Source of the DNA: Thalassospira sp. HJ
GTDB taxonomy: Bacteria > Pseudomonadota > Alphaproteobacteria > Rhodospirillales > Thalassospiraceae
Direction: 5' to 3'
Assembly: GCF_000948415.1 (NCBI RefSeq)
Contig: NZ_JYII01000012.1
Location: 794,755-858,754, forward strand
Length of the DNA: 64,000 nt
Part shown: one piece after another, positions 8,848 to 17,726 of the stretch
Layout of the letters: every line of letters starts with the position of its first letter
Numbering within the stretch: position 1 is the first letter of the stretch
Notes under the pieces: model-generated
Told to the model about the DNA's origin: nothing
The model's database searches: none
The model's input: the letters and a program-made list of their open reading frames with translations, nothing else
Translations under genes and position numbers: made by a program

Positions 8848-9612
8848 ATGGGGAAACTGGATCGTCGTCGTAGAGAGATTTTGGAACTGGTCGCTTCCAA
8901 CAGCTTTATGACCATTGATACTCTTGCCGAGCACTTTTCTGTCACGCCGCAAACCATCCGCCGCGATATTAATGAAATGGCCGAAGAGGGCCTGATTGCG
9001 CGTTATCACGGCGGTGCGGCCAGCGTTTCAACCACGGAAAACACCGCCTATACCGACCGTCAGGTTCTGAACCTCGGCAGCAAGCGTGAGATCGCAAAAC
9101 TGGTCGCGCAACACATCCCGGAAGGCGCATCTCTTTTCATCAATATAGGCACGACCAACGAAGAAGTAGCCCACGCGCTTCTAGGCCATAAGAGCCTGAA
9201 GATCATCACAAACAACCTGCATGTCGCCGAAATCTGTGCCGCCAACCAGGGCTTTGAAGTCATCATTGCCGGTGGCGTTGTCCGACAGCGTGATTTTGGG
9301 GTGATCGGGGAAGCCACCATTGATTTCATTAACCAATTCAAGGTGGATTACGCGATCGTCGGGATATCGGGTGTCGATGAAGACGGCAGTCTGATGGATT
9401 TTGATTATCGCGAGGTGCGCGTTGCCCGTGCGATTATCTCAAACGCGCGACAGACCTTCCTGTGCACGGACGCATCAAAATTCGGCCGTCGTGCGATGGT
9501 ACGTCTTGGGCATCTTTCTGAAATTGATGCCCTGTTTACCGATCGTCATCCGGGACCGATCTGGTCGGATGTTATCCGCGAAGCAGACGTATCGGTTTAT
9601 ACCGCCAACTAG
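8848..9612 (+). CDS. DeoR/GlpR-family transcriptional regulator
   Basis: 254 residues. An N-terminal DeoR winged helix (residues 1-56, DRRRREILELVASNSFMTID, LAEHFSVTPQTIRRDI) is joined to a C-terminal sugar-phosphate sensor domain with the NIGTTNEEVA, ITNNL, GGVVRQRDFG and DYAIVGISGVD blocks. The sequence is closest in feel to GlpR (glycerol-3-phosphate repressor), but its position after deoA makes a role in nucleoside/deoxyribose metabolism possible. AGGAG lies six to ten bases before the ATG. Effector and regulon are unknown from sequence. Confidence 0.85.
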   Translation: MGKLDRRRREILELVASNSFMTIDTLAEHFSVTPQTIRRDINEMAEEGLIARYHGGAASVSTTENTAYTDRQVLNLGSKREIAKLVAQHIPEGASLFINIGTTNEEVAHALLGHKSLKIITNNLHVAEICAANQGFEVIIAGGVVRQRDFGVIGEATIDFINQFKVDYAIVGISGVDEDGSLMDFDYREVRVARAIISNARQTFLCTDASKFGRRAMVRLGHLSEIDALFTDRHPGPIWSDVIREADVSVYTAN

Positions 9613-9618
9613 GTGCGG

Positions 9619-9642
9619 TCAGGCCCGATTTCTGGGGCCTGA
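9619..9642. terminator. Stem-loop between convergent genes
   Basis: 8-bp stem TCAGGCCC / GGGCCTGA (9619-9626, 9635-9642) in the 42-base gap between the DeoR gene and the leftward ATPase gene. No long T-run follows on either side, so it may be a weak bidirectional terminator. Confidence 0.45.
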
Positions 9643-9654
9643 GTGTATCAGTCT

Positions 9655-10473
9655 TTAGCTGTAAACGTGGTCTTCGCGTTTGCCGGTTCGCATCGTGATC
9701 GGGCCCTGTGACGAGCCATTGAGCATCTGGGTCAGATGCGCATTGTGGGCGTCATCGATGTCCGCAGTTTTCCCGGACCAATAGACCTTGCCATCATGCA
9801 TCATCATCAGGTTCTGATAGCGCGTGCGTGCGATCTGCATGTCGTTGGTGATCGATATCACGGTTGTGCCACGTTGTTCGGCGATTTTGCCGATCATGCG
9901 TTCGATATGGTTCGATAGAACCGGGTCGAGGCCAGCCGTCGGGTTATCCAGCAACAAAATCGAAGGGTCGGTTGAAATGGCGCGTGCCACACCAACGCGC
10001 TTTTGCATGCCACCGGAAAGGTCACTTGGCGTCAGGTCCGCACTTTCCGATGCCAGGCCGACAAGACCAAGCAGGTGAATGGCATGCGCCTTGGCGTCCT
10101 TGCGGCTTAGCGTGCCAAGCTCAATCTGGCGAAAGCAGATATTTTCCCAGACCTTGAGGCTGTCAAACAGGGCGTTTTGCTGAAACAGCATGCCGATGCG
10201 TTCAGCCCATTCAGCGCGTTTGGGTGCGTTGGTCTGACTGACGTCATCGCCATCAAGAATGATTTTGCCTCCGTCCGCGCCATATATGCCGACCAGGCAC
10301 TTCATCAGGACACTTTTTCCTGCCGCCGATGGGCCAATGATTGCCAGCGTTTCGCCCTTGGGCAGATGCAGACTGACATCATCAAGGGCAAGCTTGTTAC
10401 CGAACCGCTTGCTAAGGTGATCGACAGAAATAAAGGCCGAATGGGTCGCGGAACTGGTTTCAGGCGTGGTCAT
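9655..10473 (-). CDS. Orphan MlaF-like ABC ATPase with altered catalytic residues
   Basis: 272 residues. Length and motifs match MlaF/Ttg2A ATPases of lipid (phospholipid) transport: Walker A GPSAAGKS (47-54), signature LSGGMQKR (152-159), and PTAGLDPV after Walker B. Two key residues differ from the ABC norm. The Walker B catalytic glutamate is Asn177 (LLLDNPTAG) and the switch histidine is Asn210 (ISITNDMQ). No MlaE, MlaD or MlaC gene is adjacent. The frame is open upstream to 10710, but that part overlaps aapP and its terminator. ATG 10473 with a GGA six bases upstream gives family length. It may be a regulatory or slowly hydrolysing ATPase. Confidence 0.8.
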   Translation of the reverse strand: MTTPETSSATHSAFISVDHLSKRFGNKLALDDVSLHLPKGETLAIIGPSAAGKSVLMKCLVGIYGADGGKIILDGDDVSQTNAPKRAEWAERIGMLFQQNALFDSLKVWENICFRQIELGTLSRKDAKAHAIHLLGLVGLASESADLTPSDLSGGMQKRVGVARAISTDPSILLLDNPTAGLDPVLSNHIERMIGKIAEQRGTTVISITNDMQIARTRYQNLMMMHDGKVYWSGKTADIDDAHNAHLTQMLNGSSQGPITMRTGKREDHVYS

Positions 10474-10554
10474 TGGCATTCCGGATGATAAACATGATGG
10501 GGCCGAGTTTCGGCAATTGCGCGGGCCGGGGCAAGGATCATTTTCACAAAAACG

Positions 10555-10582
10555 AAAACGGCCCCGTATCTGGGGCCGTTTT
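10555..10582 (-). terminator. Intrinsic terminator after aapP
   Basis: Perfect 11-bp stem AAAACGGCCCC / GGGGCCGTTTT (10555-10565, 10572-10582), six-base loop. Read leftward it ends in GTTTTCGTTTTTG. It closes the aap operon 27 bases after the aapP stop and separates it from the MlaF-like gene. Confidence 0.9.
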
Positions 10583-10609
10583 GCAAAGATCGGATGGTTT
10601 GATAACCGG

Positions 10610-11395
10610 TTAGTGCGACAGGATCTGGCTGAGGAACAGCTTGGTACGATCGCTTTTCGGGTTATCAAAGAACTCCTGCGGACCTGCCATTTCGACGATC
10701 TGGCCGGCATCCATGAAGATCACGCGGTCAGCGACCTCTTTGGCGAAGCCCATCTCGTGGGTCACGCAAAGCATGGTCATACCTTCCTTGGCGAGCTCGA
10801 CCATAACGTCGAGAACTTCCTTGACCATTTCCGGGTCAAGAGCCGAGGTCGGCTCATCAAACAGCATGATTTTCGGCTGCATGCAGAGCGAACGGGCAAT
10901 TGCTACACGCTGCTGCTGACCACCGGAAAGCTGACCCGGATATTTGTGGGCCTGCTCGGCAATCCGCACACGCTCAAGATAGTGCATGGCGAGATCGTTG
11001 GCTTCTTTCTTGGGCATCTTGCGAACCCAGATCGGTGCCAGCGTAAGGTTTTCCAGCACGGTCATGTGCGGGAAAAGGTTGAAGTGCTGGAACACCATGC
11101 AGACTTCGCGGCGCACGGCTTCGATGTTTTTGACATCGTCGCCAAGCAGAATGCCGTCGACATAGATTTCACCGCTCTGATAGGTCTCAAGGCGGTTCAT
11201 GGTGCGGATCAGCGTCGACTTACCAGAGCCCGACGGGCCACAGATAACGATACGCTCACCTTTGCGAACGGACAGGTCAATATCCTGAAGAACATGGAAA
11301 TTGCCGTACCATTTGTTCATCTTGTTGACGACGATGACATCCTCTTTGGACGGAGGAGGCACAGCGCCGGTAGTGGTTTCAGTTGCTACAGTCAT
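10610..11395 (-). CDS. aapP: General L-amino acid ABC transporter, ATP-binding protein AapP
   Basis: 261-residue polar amino-acid ABC ATPase that energises uptake through AapQ/AapM. Walker A GPSGSGKS (53-60), [15 protein letters not shown] signature, Walker [16 protein letters not shown] and switch His ([15 protein letters not shown]) are all intact. The GTG 15 bases upstream is in frame, but GAGG nine bases before ATG 11395 decides that start. Last gene of the aapJ-Q-M-P operon, 18 bases after aapM. Confidence 0.95.
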   Translation of the reverse strand: MTVATETTTGAVPPPSKEDVIVVNKMNKWYGNFHVLQDIDLSVRKGERIVICGPSGSGKSTLIRTMNRLETYQSGEIYVDGILLGDDVKNIEAVRREVCMVFQHFNLFPHMTVLENLTLAPIWVRKMPKKEANDLAMHYLERVRIAEQAHKYPGQLSGGQQQRVAIARSLCMQPKIMLFDEPTSALDPEMVKEVLDVMVELAKEGMTMLCVTHEMGFAKEVADRVIFMDAGQIVEMAGPQEFFDNPKSDRTKLFLSQILSH

Positions 11396-11413
11396 TGTTT
11401 TTTTCCTCACTCC

Positions 11414-12517
11414 TTACCTGCGTTCGCCTTTGCGAAGCTCTTTTTCAAGATAGGCGGAATATTTCGCCATCGAGAAACAGATCAGGAAGAATATTGCCGC
11501 AGCGAAGGCATAGCCTTCGACGTAATATTTGGTCCAGGCCGGGTCACTGCGAAGTGCCAGCTTCACCGTGCCAAGGAAGTCAAACAGGCCGATAATCACG
11601 ACCAGCGTGGTATCCTTGAACATCGAGATAAAGCTGTTCACAGTCGGCGGGATCACCAGACGCAGTGCCTGCGGCAGAATGATCAGACGCATGGACTGCC
11701 AATAGGACAGTGCAAGGCTGTCACCAGCTTCAAACTGGCCACGCGGTACGGCCTGCAGACCACCACGGAATACCTCGGCGAGGTATGCGGCGGTAAACAG
11801 GATGATACCGATCTGTGCACGCAGCAGCTTGTCGATGGTTACCCCATCAGGCAGGAACAGCGGGAACATGACCGATGCCATGAACAGAACCGTAATCAGC
11901 GGTACACCACGAATAACTTCGATATAGACCACGGAAACGGTTTTGATCGCCGGCATGTGTGACTGACGGCCAAGCGCCAGAAGCAAACCGAACGGGAAGG
12001 CAAAGATCACACCGATCGAGGACAGGATCAGGGTCAGCGGCAAGCCACCCCAATAGCTGTTCTGCACATAGGTCAGACCAAAGACACCGCCCCACATCAG
12101 GACCGAAATGACCGGAACACCGATCACCCACATCGGAATGATCGCTTTGCGCAGGCCCGGATATTTAACCGCACCGAGGCTACCGCAAATGATGCCCATG
12201 AGAACAATCATAGCCAGCAGCGGACGCCACTGTTCGTCAAACGGATAGGTCCCGAACAGGATCAGCCGCAAGTTGGCGTTCACAAAGCCCCAGCACGCAC
12301 CCGTGACTTCAGCACATCCCTCAATCGTCGGAGACAACGTCGCATTAACGATGGCCCATTCAACGATCGGCGGGATCAGCCAGAGCAGGAATGCGATCGA
12401 ACCAAGAGTCAGGATGGTGTTGAACCAACCGTCGAACAGGTTCTTTTTCGACCATGCAACCGCACGTTCGGCAAAGGAGCCGGTTGCCATAGGAGGTAAT
12501 TTTGCGTTTTCTGACAT
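11414..12517 (-). CDS. aapM: General L-amino acid ABC transporter permease AapM
   Basis: 367-residue inner-membrane permease of the HisMQ/GlnP class. The last third carries the ABC-coupling EAA-type loop (QFEAGDSLALSYWQSMRLIILPQALR). The long extra N-terminal part with additional membrane segments (ILTLGSIAFLLWLIPPIVEW) is characteristic of Aap/Bzt permeases. Its ATG follows the aapQ stop by one base, with GAGAGG inside the end of aapQ as ribosome-binding site, so the two are coupled. Confidence 0.94.
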   Translation of the reverse strand: MSENAKLPPMATGSFAERAVAWSKKNLFDGWFNTILTLGSIAFLLWLIPPIVEWAIVNATLSPTIEGCAEVTGACWGFVNANLRLILFGTYPFDEQWRPLLAMIVLMGIICGSLGAVKYPGLRKAIIPMWVIGVPVISVLMWGGVFGLTYVQNSYWGGLPLTLILSSIGVIFAFPFGLLLALGRQSHMPAIKTVSVVYIEVIRGVPLITVLFMASVMFPLFLPDGVTIDKLLRAQIGIILFTAAYLAEVFRGGLQAVPRGQFEAGDSLALSYWQSMRLIILPQALRLVIPPTVNSFISMFKDTTLVVIIGLFDFLGTVKLALRSDPAWTKYYVEGYAFAAAIFFLICFSMAKYSAYLEKELRKGERR

Positions 12518-12518
12518 G

Positions 12519-13715
12519 TTACCTCTCCACCAGCGCCATTTTCTTGTTGAACCAGTTCATGAAGAGCGAGGTCAACAAGGACAAACCAAGATAGATCGAC
12601 ATGAAGATCGAGATGGCCTCGATCGCCTGACCTGTCTGGTTCATGGTCGTGTTGGAAACAGACACCAGATCCGGATAGCCGACAGCAACAGCAAGTGAGC
12701 TGTTTTTGGTCAGGTTCAGATACTGGTTGGTCAGCGGCGGGATCGCAACGCGCATGGATTGCGGCAGGATCACCTTGCGAAGGGCGACAGACCGTTTGAT
12801 GCCAAGACTGTCAGCGGCTTCCCACTGGCCATTCGGAACGGCCTGGATACCGGAACGGACAACCTCGGCGACATAGGTCGAGGTATATACCGTAAGGCCG
12901 ATCAGAACCGCTAGAAATTCCGGAGAAATGTTATAGCCACCCTGAATGTTGAACCCTTTAAGGGCCGGAATACTCATTTCAGTCGGTGCGCCACCTGCCA
13001 GATAGGCAGCCAGAACAAGGCCAACAAAAATGCCAAGGCCAGCAAGGACGATGGGGAAAGGTTGACCGGTGGCATCCTGGCGTTTTTTAGCCCATTTCTT
13101 GACGAAATAGATTACTACACAGGCAATAACCGCCGCAATCCCCATCAAGGTGTAGGCATTGTCAGATACCGGAACCGGCATATACATTCCACGCGAGGTT
13201 AGCAGAACGCCGGGCAAAGGTTCTAGCGCGTCACGCGGATGCGGAAACGCGCTTGGAATGAGTGCGTACCAGAAGAACAGCTGCAAAAGGACCGGAATAT
13301 TCCGGAACGTTTCGACGTAAACGGTTGCAAGTTTACGAACAATCCAGTTTGACGAAAGTCGCGCTACGCCGAAAATAATACCGATAATCGTGCATAATAC
13401 GATACCGAGTAAAGAAACTTTGACAGTATTCAGTAAGCCGACAACCAGAGCCGATGCATAATCGCTCTGCGGGGAGTACTGAATCATGCTTTCGCTGATG
13501 CCAAAGCCAGCTTCTAGATCAAGGAAGCCGTAACCGGTAGAAATGTTCTGTTGTTCAAGGTTGTACAAGGTGTTGGATACCAGGTACCAGCCCGCAAAAA
13601 CGATCAGTCCAATCGCGATGATTTGATAAAGTACCGCACGAACGTTTTCGTCATTGAGATAATCAACGAGGCCCTTGGAACGAACATCCCCCGGGGCATT
13701 TTGAGGCTTACTCAT
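12519..13715 (-). CDS. aapQ: General L-amino acid ABC transporter permease AapQ
   Basis: 398-residue permease, partner of AapM. It has the LLNTVKVSLLGIVLCTIIG entry helix, the Aap-typical YVETFRNIPVLLQLFFWY segment and the EAA loop GQWEAADSLGIKRSVALRKVILPQSMR. About eight hydrophobic segments are visible. It lies 119 bases downstream of aapJ, with a strong stem-loop in the gap, which probably lowers permease expression relative to the binding protein. Confidence 0.94.
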   Translation of the reverse strand: MSKPQNAPGDVRSKGLVDYLNDENVRAVLYQIIAIGLIVFAGWYLVSNTLYNLEQQNISTGYGFLDLEAGFGISESMIQYSPQSDYASALVVGLLNTVKVSLLGIVLCTIIGIIFGVARLSSNWIVRKLATVYVETFRNIPVLLQLFFWYALIPSAFPHPRDALEPLPGVLLTSRGMYMPVPVSDNAYTLMGIAAVIACVVIYFVKKWAKKRQDATGQPFPIVLAGLGIFVGLVLAAYLAGGAPTEMSIPALKGFNIQGGYNISPEFLAVLIGLTVYTSTYVAEVVRSGIQAVPNGQWEAADSLGIKRSVALRKVILPQSMRVAIPPLTNQYLNLTKNSSLAVAVGYPDLVSVSNTTMNQTGQAIEAISIFMSIYLGLSLLTSLFMNWFNKKMALVER

Positions 13716-13765
13716 TATGACCCTCAGGTGTAGATTGTATACAAAACCAGTAAGCGCCTAACGAA

Positions 13766-13803
13766 AAGCTCCGCCCATGCGTTCAGGCAGTGGGGCGGAG
13801 CTT
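13766..13803 (-). terminator. aapJ-aapQ intergenic stem-loop (attenuator or mRNA stabiliser)
   Basis: 11-bp arms AAGCTCCGCCC / GGGCGGAGCTT (13766-13776, 13793-13803). In the leftward transcript the right arm is followed by TTCGTT, without a long U-run. Such hairpins after binding-protein genes usually cause partial termination or protect the upstream message, raising the binding protein over the membrane subunits. Confidence 0.65.
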
Positions 13804-13834
13804 CTTAGTTTTTAGGCAGACGATAGGCTAGTGA

Positions 13835-14857
13835 TTAGCGAATCGGCCATGCATACTGCAGGCCACCATCGGTCCACAGAGCGTTCAGACCACGCTCAAG
13901 ACCAAGCTTGGCGGTAACGTTTTTCTCATAGCTTTCGCCATAGTTACCAACCTGCTTGATGATGTTGTATGCCCAAGCTTCGTCAAGACCAAGAGCTTCA
14001 CCCATGCCAGGAGTCACGCCCAGCAGACGTTGGATGCCCGGGTTGGTGCTGTTTGCTTTCATGTCGTCAACATTCTCCATGGTGACGCCATATTCTTCTG
14101 CTTCAACCATTGCAGTGAAAGCCCAGCGAGCAACGTCCGACCACTGTTCGTCACCCTGGGCAACAACCGGGCCGAGCGGCTCTTTGGAAATGATTTCCGG
14201 AAGAATAACGTAGTCATCTGGGTTTTCGGCCATGGTTGTACGTACAGAAGCCAAGCCTGAAGCATCGGTCGTGTAAACGTCGCAACGGCCAGAGAAGAAG
14301 GCTGTGGTTGCTTCGTTGATGTTTTCAATAACGACCGGCTCGAAAGACATGCCTTTAGCGCGGAAGTAATCAGCAAGGTTCAGCTCGGTCGTGGTACCCG
14401 GCTCAACGCAGACGGTTGCACCGTCAAGCTCGGTTGCGCTGGAAACGCCAAGAGCTTTCGGGATCAGGAAGCCCTGACCGTCATAGTAGTTGATGCCAAC
14501 AAAGGTCAGACCCAGTTTCGCATCACGGGTGGTGGTTGCAGTGGTGTTACGCGACAGGATGTCGATTTCACCAGACTGCAGTGCTGTGAAGCGTTGCGGT
14601 GCGGTCAGCGGAGTGTACTGAACGGCGTTTGAATCGCCGAGCAATGCAGCTGCCACTGCACGGCAGACGTCAACGTCGATACCTTCCCATTTACCTTCTG
14701 CATTGGCAGCGGAGAAGCCCGGAAGGCCAACGTTCACGCCGCACTGAACGAAACCTTTTGCCTTGATGCCGTCAAGCACGGCACCTGCCTGTGCGTTCTG
14801 TGCGGCAACGGCTGCAACGGTCATTGCGCCAGCGGCAAGGATCGTTTGAATTTTCAT
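13835..14857 (-). CDS. aapJ: General L-amino acid-binding periplasmic protein AapJ
   Basis: 340 residues with a signal peptide ending AQNAQA-GAVLDG, then the SBP_bac_3 fold characteristic of AapJ/BztA: IKAKGFVQCGVNVGLPGFS, GIDVDVCRAVAAALLGD, LSRNTTATTTRDA. It captures a broad range of L-amino acids in the periplasm for AapQMP. GGGAG lies seven bases before the ATG. First gene of the operon. Confidence 0.96.
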   Translation of the reverse strand: MKIQTILAAGAMTVAAVAAQNAQAGAVLDGIKAKGFVQCGVNVGLPGFSAANAEGKWEGIDVDVCRAVAAALLGDSNAVQYTPLTAPQRFTALQSGEIDILSRNTTATTTRDAKLGLTFVGINYYDGQGFLIPKALGVSSATELDGATVCVEPGTTTELNLADYFRAKGMSFEPVVIENINEATTAFFSGRCDVYTTDASGLASVRTTMAENPDDYVILPEIISKEPLGPVVAQGDEQWSDVARWAFTAMVEAEEYGVTMENVDDMKANSTNPGIQRLLGVTPGMGEALGLDEAWAYNIIKQVGNYGESYEKNVTAKLGLERGLNALWTDGGLQYAWPIR

Positions 14858-15317
14858 AAGATAGCTCCCTTGTTAGCAAAGCATTGTTTTTAGCTTTTGT
14901 GCCACCCTGGATATGCACAGCCGCATATCCATCCGCCCGAAAGAGATCGGACGGCCAAATTAAGAAATTTTAGGCCGCTATGTGTCAAGTGTGAAAAATT
15001 TCGGGCAGGTTGGGGAGCTATGAATTCGGCGGAAAATTGAGACTTTTTCCGCAGTTGTAGACTGCGTAATTTCACTTAGATAAATTATACAAAATTCCGT
15101 TTTCCTTATTTATTCAATGCTCTAGTGGGAATTTTGGTGGTGTCGCAAGCACGGTTAAGAATTGCACGAACTTTTTTTCATCAAATCGAGGTTGATGGTT
15201 AAAAAAAGTGCACAAGTTCACGCTGTTTAAAAAGCATGCATCGCTGCGCTGCGGAATCGATGGCGGGCATATCGTGAAACGGCCGTGTTCGGACCGGAGC
15301 TGTATCGTGCCTCAAAA
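14858..15317. promoter_or_regulatory. Region upstream of aapJ
   Basis: 460 bases, AT-rich, with no credible gene. It holds the aapJ promoter: read leftward there is a consensus -10 TATAAT (15084-15089 as ATTATA on the + strand), but no good -35 at 16-18 bases. An imperfect inverted repeat at 15170-15209 has arms ACTTTTTTT-CATCAA and TTGATG-gtt-AAAAAAAGT. It could be a structured RNA element or operator. No sigma-54 site with correct GG/GC spacing was found. Confidence 0.45.
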
Positions 15318-15345
15318 AAAGCCCCGCACTATTTGGCGGGGCTTT
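15318..15345 (-). terminator. Intrinsic terminator after acetoacetyl-CoA synthetase gene
   Basis: 10-bp stem AAAGCCCCGC / GCGGGGCTTT (15318-15327, 15336-15345), eight-base loop. Leftward it runs into TTTTTTTGAG. It lies six bases after the stop codon of the synthetase gene. Confidence 0.92.
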
Positions 15346-15351
15346 GGAACA

Positions 15352-17304
15352 TCAGGTTTTCAGTTCCGAAAGGTTGGAGAACAGCTCCAGCGCGGTAGGG
15401 TTTGCCAATGCTTCCTGATTTTTGACGGGTCTGCCGTGGACAACGTCGCGAACGGCAAGCTCTGTAATCTTACCTGATTTCGTGCGCGGAATATCGGCAA
15501 CGGCAAGGACCTTGGCCGGCACATGGCGTGGTGTGCAATTGCTGCGGATCTGCTTCTTGATCTTTTCGATCAGTGCGGTATCCAACACGTAATTATCGCG
15601 CAGCACAACAAACAGGATCACCCGAACGTCATTATCCCAGTCCTGACCGATGACAATCGATTCCTGAATTTCCGGCAGCTTTTCGACCTGACGATAGATC
15701 TCTGCCGTGCCAATGCGAACGCCACCCGGATTAAGTGTCGCGTCTGACCGGCCATAGATCACCATGCCGCCTTCGTCATCAAGTTCGACATAGTCCCCAT
15801 GGCACCAGATGTTCTCGAACCGGTCGAAATAGGCACTGTGATAGCGTGATCCATCCGGATCATTCCAGAAGCCGACCGGCATAGACGGGAAGGGCTTGGT
15901 GCAAACAAGTTCGCCTTTTTCATTGCGAACCGGTTTGCCATCATCGTCAAAGACATCAACTGCAACCCCAAGAGCACGGGTCTGAATAACACCGCGCTTC
16001 ACCGGCAGGACCGGGGAGGCAAGCACGAAGCAGCCAAGGATGTCTGTCCCGCCCGAAATCGAAGCGAGATGGATGTCTTCCTTGATGTCGCGATAAACGT
16101 AATCAAAGCTTTCCGGCGCCAGCGGCGATCCAGTGGATGTCATGGCGCGCACGGTAGACAGATCGTGGGTTTCGCGCGGTTTAAGCTCAGCCTTGGCAAG
16201 GGCGTCGATATATTTGGCCGAGGTGCCAAACAGGGTCATGCCTTCTGCATCGGCATAGTCAAACAGGATGTTGCCGTTCGGATAGAACGGTGAACCATCA
16301 TAAAGCAGAAGGGTCGCACCGGCCGCCAGTCCTGCCATCAGCCAGTTCCACATCATCCAGCCACATGTGGTGAAATAGAAAACGCGATCACCGGGTGCCA
16401 CATCACAGTGAAGGATATGTTCGGAAACCTGTTTCAGAAGTGTTCCGCCAGTGCCGTGGACGATGCATTTCGGCTTGCCCGTCGTACCAGACGAAAACAT
16501 GACATAAAGCGGGTGATTGAACTCGACCTGCTCAAAGGCGATTTTCTCGGTGCGGAACGGTGCGATGAAGTCGTCATAGGTGACGGCATTGCGGATAGCC
16601 GTGGTGTTGGCACCATCAAAGGCATAGGGCACGATGACGACCTTTTTCAGGCTGTCGATGCGTTCAACAACATCGTGAACCTTTTCGCGGATGTCATGTT
16701 GCTTGCCATTATAATGATAGCCATCAACCGTGATCATGACGGTTGGTTCAATCTGACCAAAGCGGTCAACAACACCCTGCACCCCGAAATCGGGGGAGGC
16801 GGATGACCATGTGGCGCCGATGGCCGCCGTCGCAAGCATTGCGATCACGGTTTCCGACATGTTGGGCATATAGCCACAGACACGATCGCCTTTGCCAACA
16901 CCCTCGGCACGCAGGGCCTGCGAGAATTTTGATACGGCAATATTAAGTTCTGCCCAGGACAGGCGGGTCTTGACCTTGTCCTCGCCCCAGAAGATCAGGG
17001 CATCGGTATCGTCATCACGGACCAGCAGGTTTTTAGCAAAGTTCAGGCGCGCATCAGGAAAGAACTGGGCGCCAGGCATTTTGTTGCCGTCGATCAGGAC
17101 GCGCTCACCCCAGCTTTGTGCTTTGAGGTCAGCATATTCAATGACAGCAGGCCAGAAACGTTCAATCTCGGCAACAGACCAATCATAGAGCTCGGTAAAG
17201 TTCTCGAGCTTTAGCGCGTACTTTTCATTCACCCACTCGCGAAACCGGGTGACGTTTGCATTTTCAACGCGTTCTTTCGTCGGTTGCCAAAGCAAGTCGC
17301 TCAT
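15352..17304 (-). CDS. Acetoacetyl-CoA synthetase (acetoacetate-CoA ligase)
   Basis: 650 residues, the usual length for this AMP-forming ligase that activates acetoacetate, for example from PHB or ketone-body breakdown. Hallmarks are the P-loop YVMFSSGTTGKPKCIVHG, the acetoacetate-type FYFTTCGWMMWNWLM, SGGTDI, and the hinge/C-terminal block YGRSDATLNPGGVRIGTAEIYR. The acylation-sensitive lysine is in PRTKSGK. The frame is open to 17367, but ATG 17304 has AGAGGA seven bases upstream and starts the conserved MSDLLWQPT. A GntR-type palindrome lies 136 bases upstream. Confidence 0.92.
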   Translation of the reverse strand: MSDLLWQPTKERVENANVTRFREWVNEKYALKLENFTELYDWSVAEIERFWPAVIEYADLKAQSWGERVLIDGNKMPGAQFFPDARLNFAKNLLVRDDDTDALIFWGEDKVKTRLSWAELNIAVSKFSQALRAEGVGKGDRVCGYMPNMSETVIAMLATAAIGATWSSASPDFGVQGVVDRFGQIEPTVMITVDGYHYNGKQHDIREKVHDVVERIDSLKKVVIVPYAFDGANTTAIRNAVTYDDFIAPFRTEKIAFEQVEFNHPLYVMFSSGTTGKPKCIVHGTGGTLLKQVSEHILHCDVAPGDRVFYFTTCGWMMWNWLMAGLAAGATLLLYDGSPFYPNGNILFDYADAEGMTLFGTSAKYIDALAKAELKPRETHDLSTVRAMTSTGSPLAPESFDYVYRDIKEDIHLASISGGTDILGCFVLASPVLPVKRGVIQTRALGVAVDVFDDDGKPVRNEKGELVCTKPFPSMPVGFWNDPDGSRYHSAYFDRFENIWCHGDYVELDDEGGMVIYGRSDATLNPGGVRIGTAEIYRQVEKLPEIQESIVIGQDWDNDVRVILFVVLRDNYVLDTALIEKIKKQIRSNCTPRHVPAKVLAVADIPRTKSGKITELAVRDVVHGRPVKNQEALANPTALELFSNLSELKT

Positions 17305-17726
17305 GATGGGTCCTCTGTTTCCTGCCGAATGTTTTGCTGTGCTCGACGCTTCGTTTCGGGGCGCCAAATTGGTAGTCCTTTACCGCTTTTTTAAGCGTAA
17401 AAATCCGCACCGGCAAGCGAAGTCACGCAGATGTGTAATATTGGTAATACCAATTTGCTAATTTTTCATTATGTATGACGTCATGACAACCAGTTAATCA
17501 ATTGATGTATATAGCGACTGTTTGTCAAAATAGGGGCGAAAAATTGTTTGGCGGATGACCGCTTTTCTTGCGTTAAAAGCTAATAAAATATCAAATCCGT
17601 TAGGGTTTTTATTCTATCGTGATTCGTTTGGTTGCGATGGTGGGGTGTGATGCACGTGAAAACGCTTGCACCCGTCTCAGGGCATATTAGGTTGATGCAG
17701 CGAACTGGAAAGATATGGAGATAGCC
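17305..17726. promoter_or_regulatory. Divergent region between acetoacetyl-CoA synthetase and moaB
   Basis: 422 bases without a gene. Besides the palindrome annotated separately (17440-17454) it contains ATGACGTCAT (17475-17484) and ATCAATTGAT further right. A leftward promoter for the synthetase (TTAACT, 18 bases, CATAAT) can be drawn across 17475-17504 but is weak. Confidence 0.35.
17440..17454. promoter_or_regulatory. PdhR/LldR-like (GntR family) operator palindrome
   Basis: ATTGGTAATACCAAT is a perfect 7-bp inverted repeat around one base and matches TTGGT-N3-ACCAA, the form known for PdhR and LldR of the FadR subfamily. It is placed to control the leftward acetoacetyl-CoA synthetase gene. 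The regulator is not in the window. Confidence 0.55.

Noticed and set aside
10466..11962. A 498-codon rightward open frame
   Set aside because: It runs antisense through aapP and aapM, has no ribosome-binding site or motif, and is typical of shadow frames opposite GC-rich genes.
14858..14900. TGGCAC sequence before aapJ as a sigma-54 -24 element
   Set aside because: The next GC lies 7 bases from the GG instead of 10, so spacing does not fit a -24/-12 promoter.
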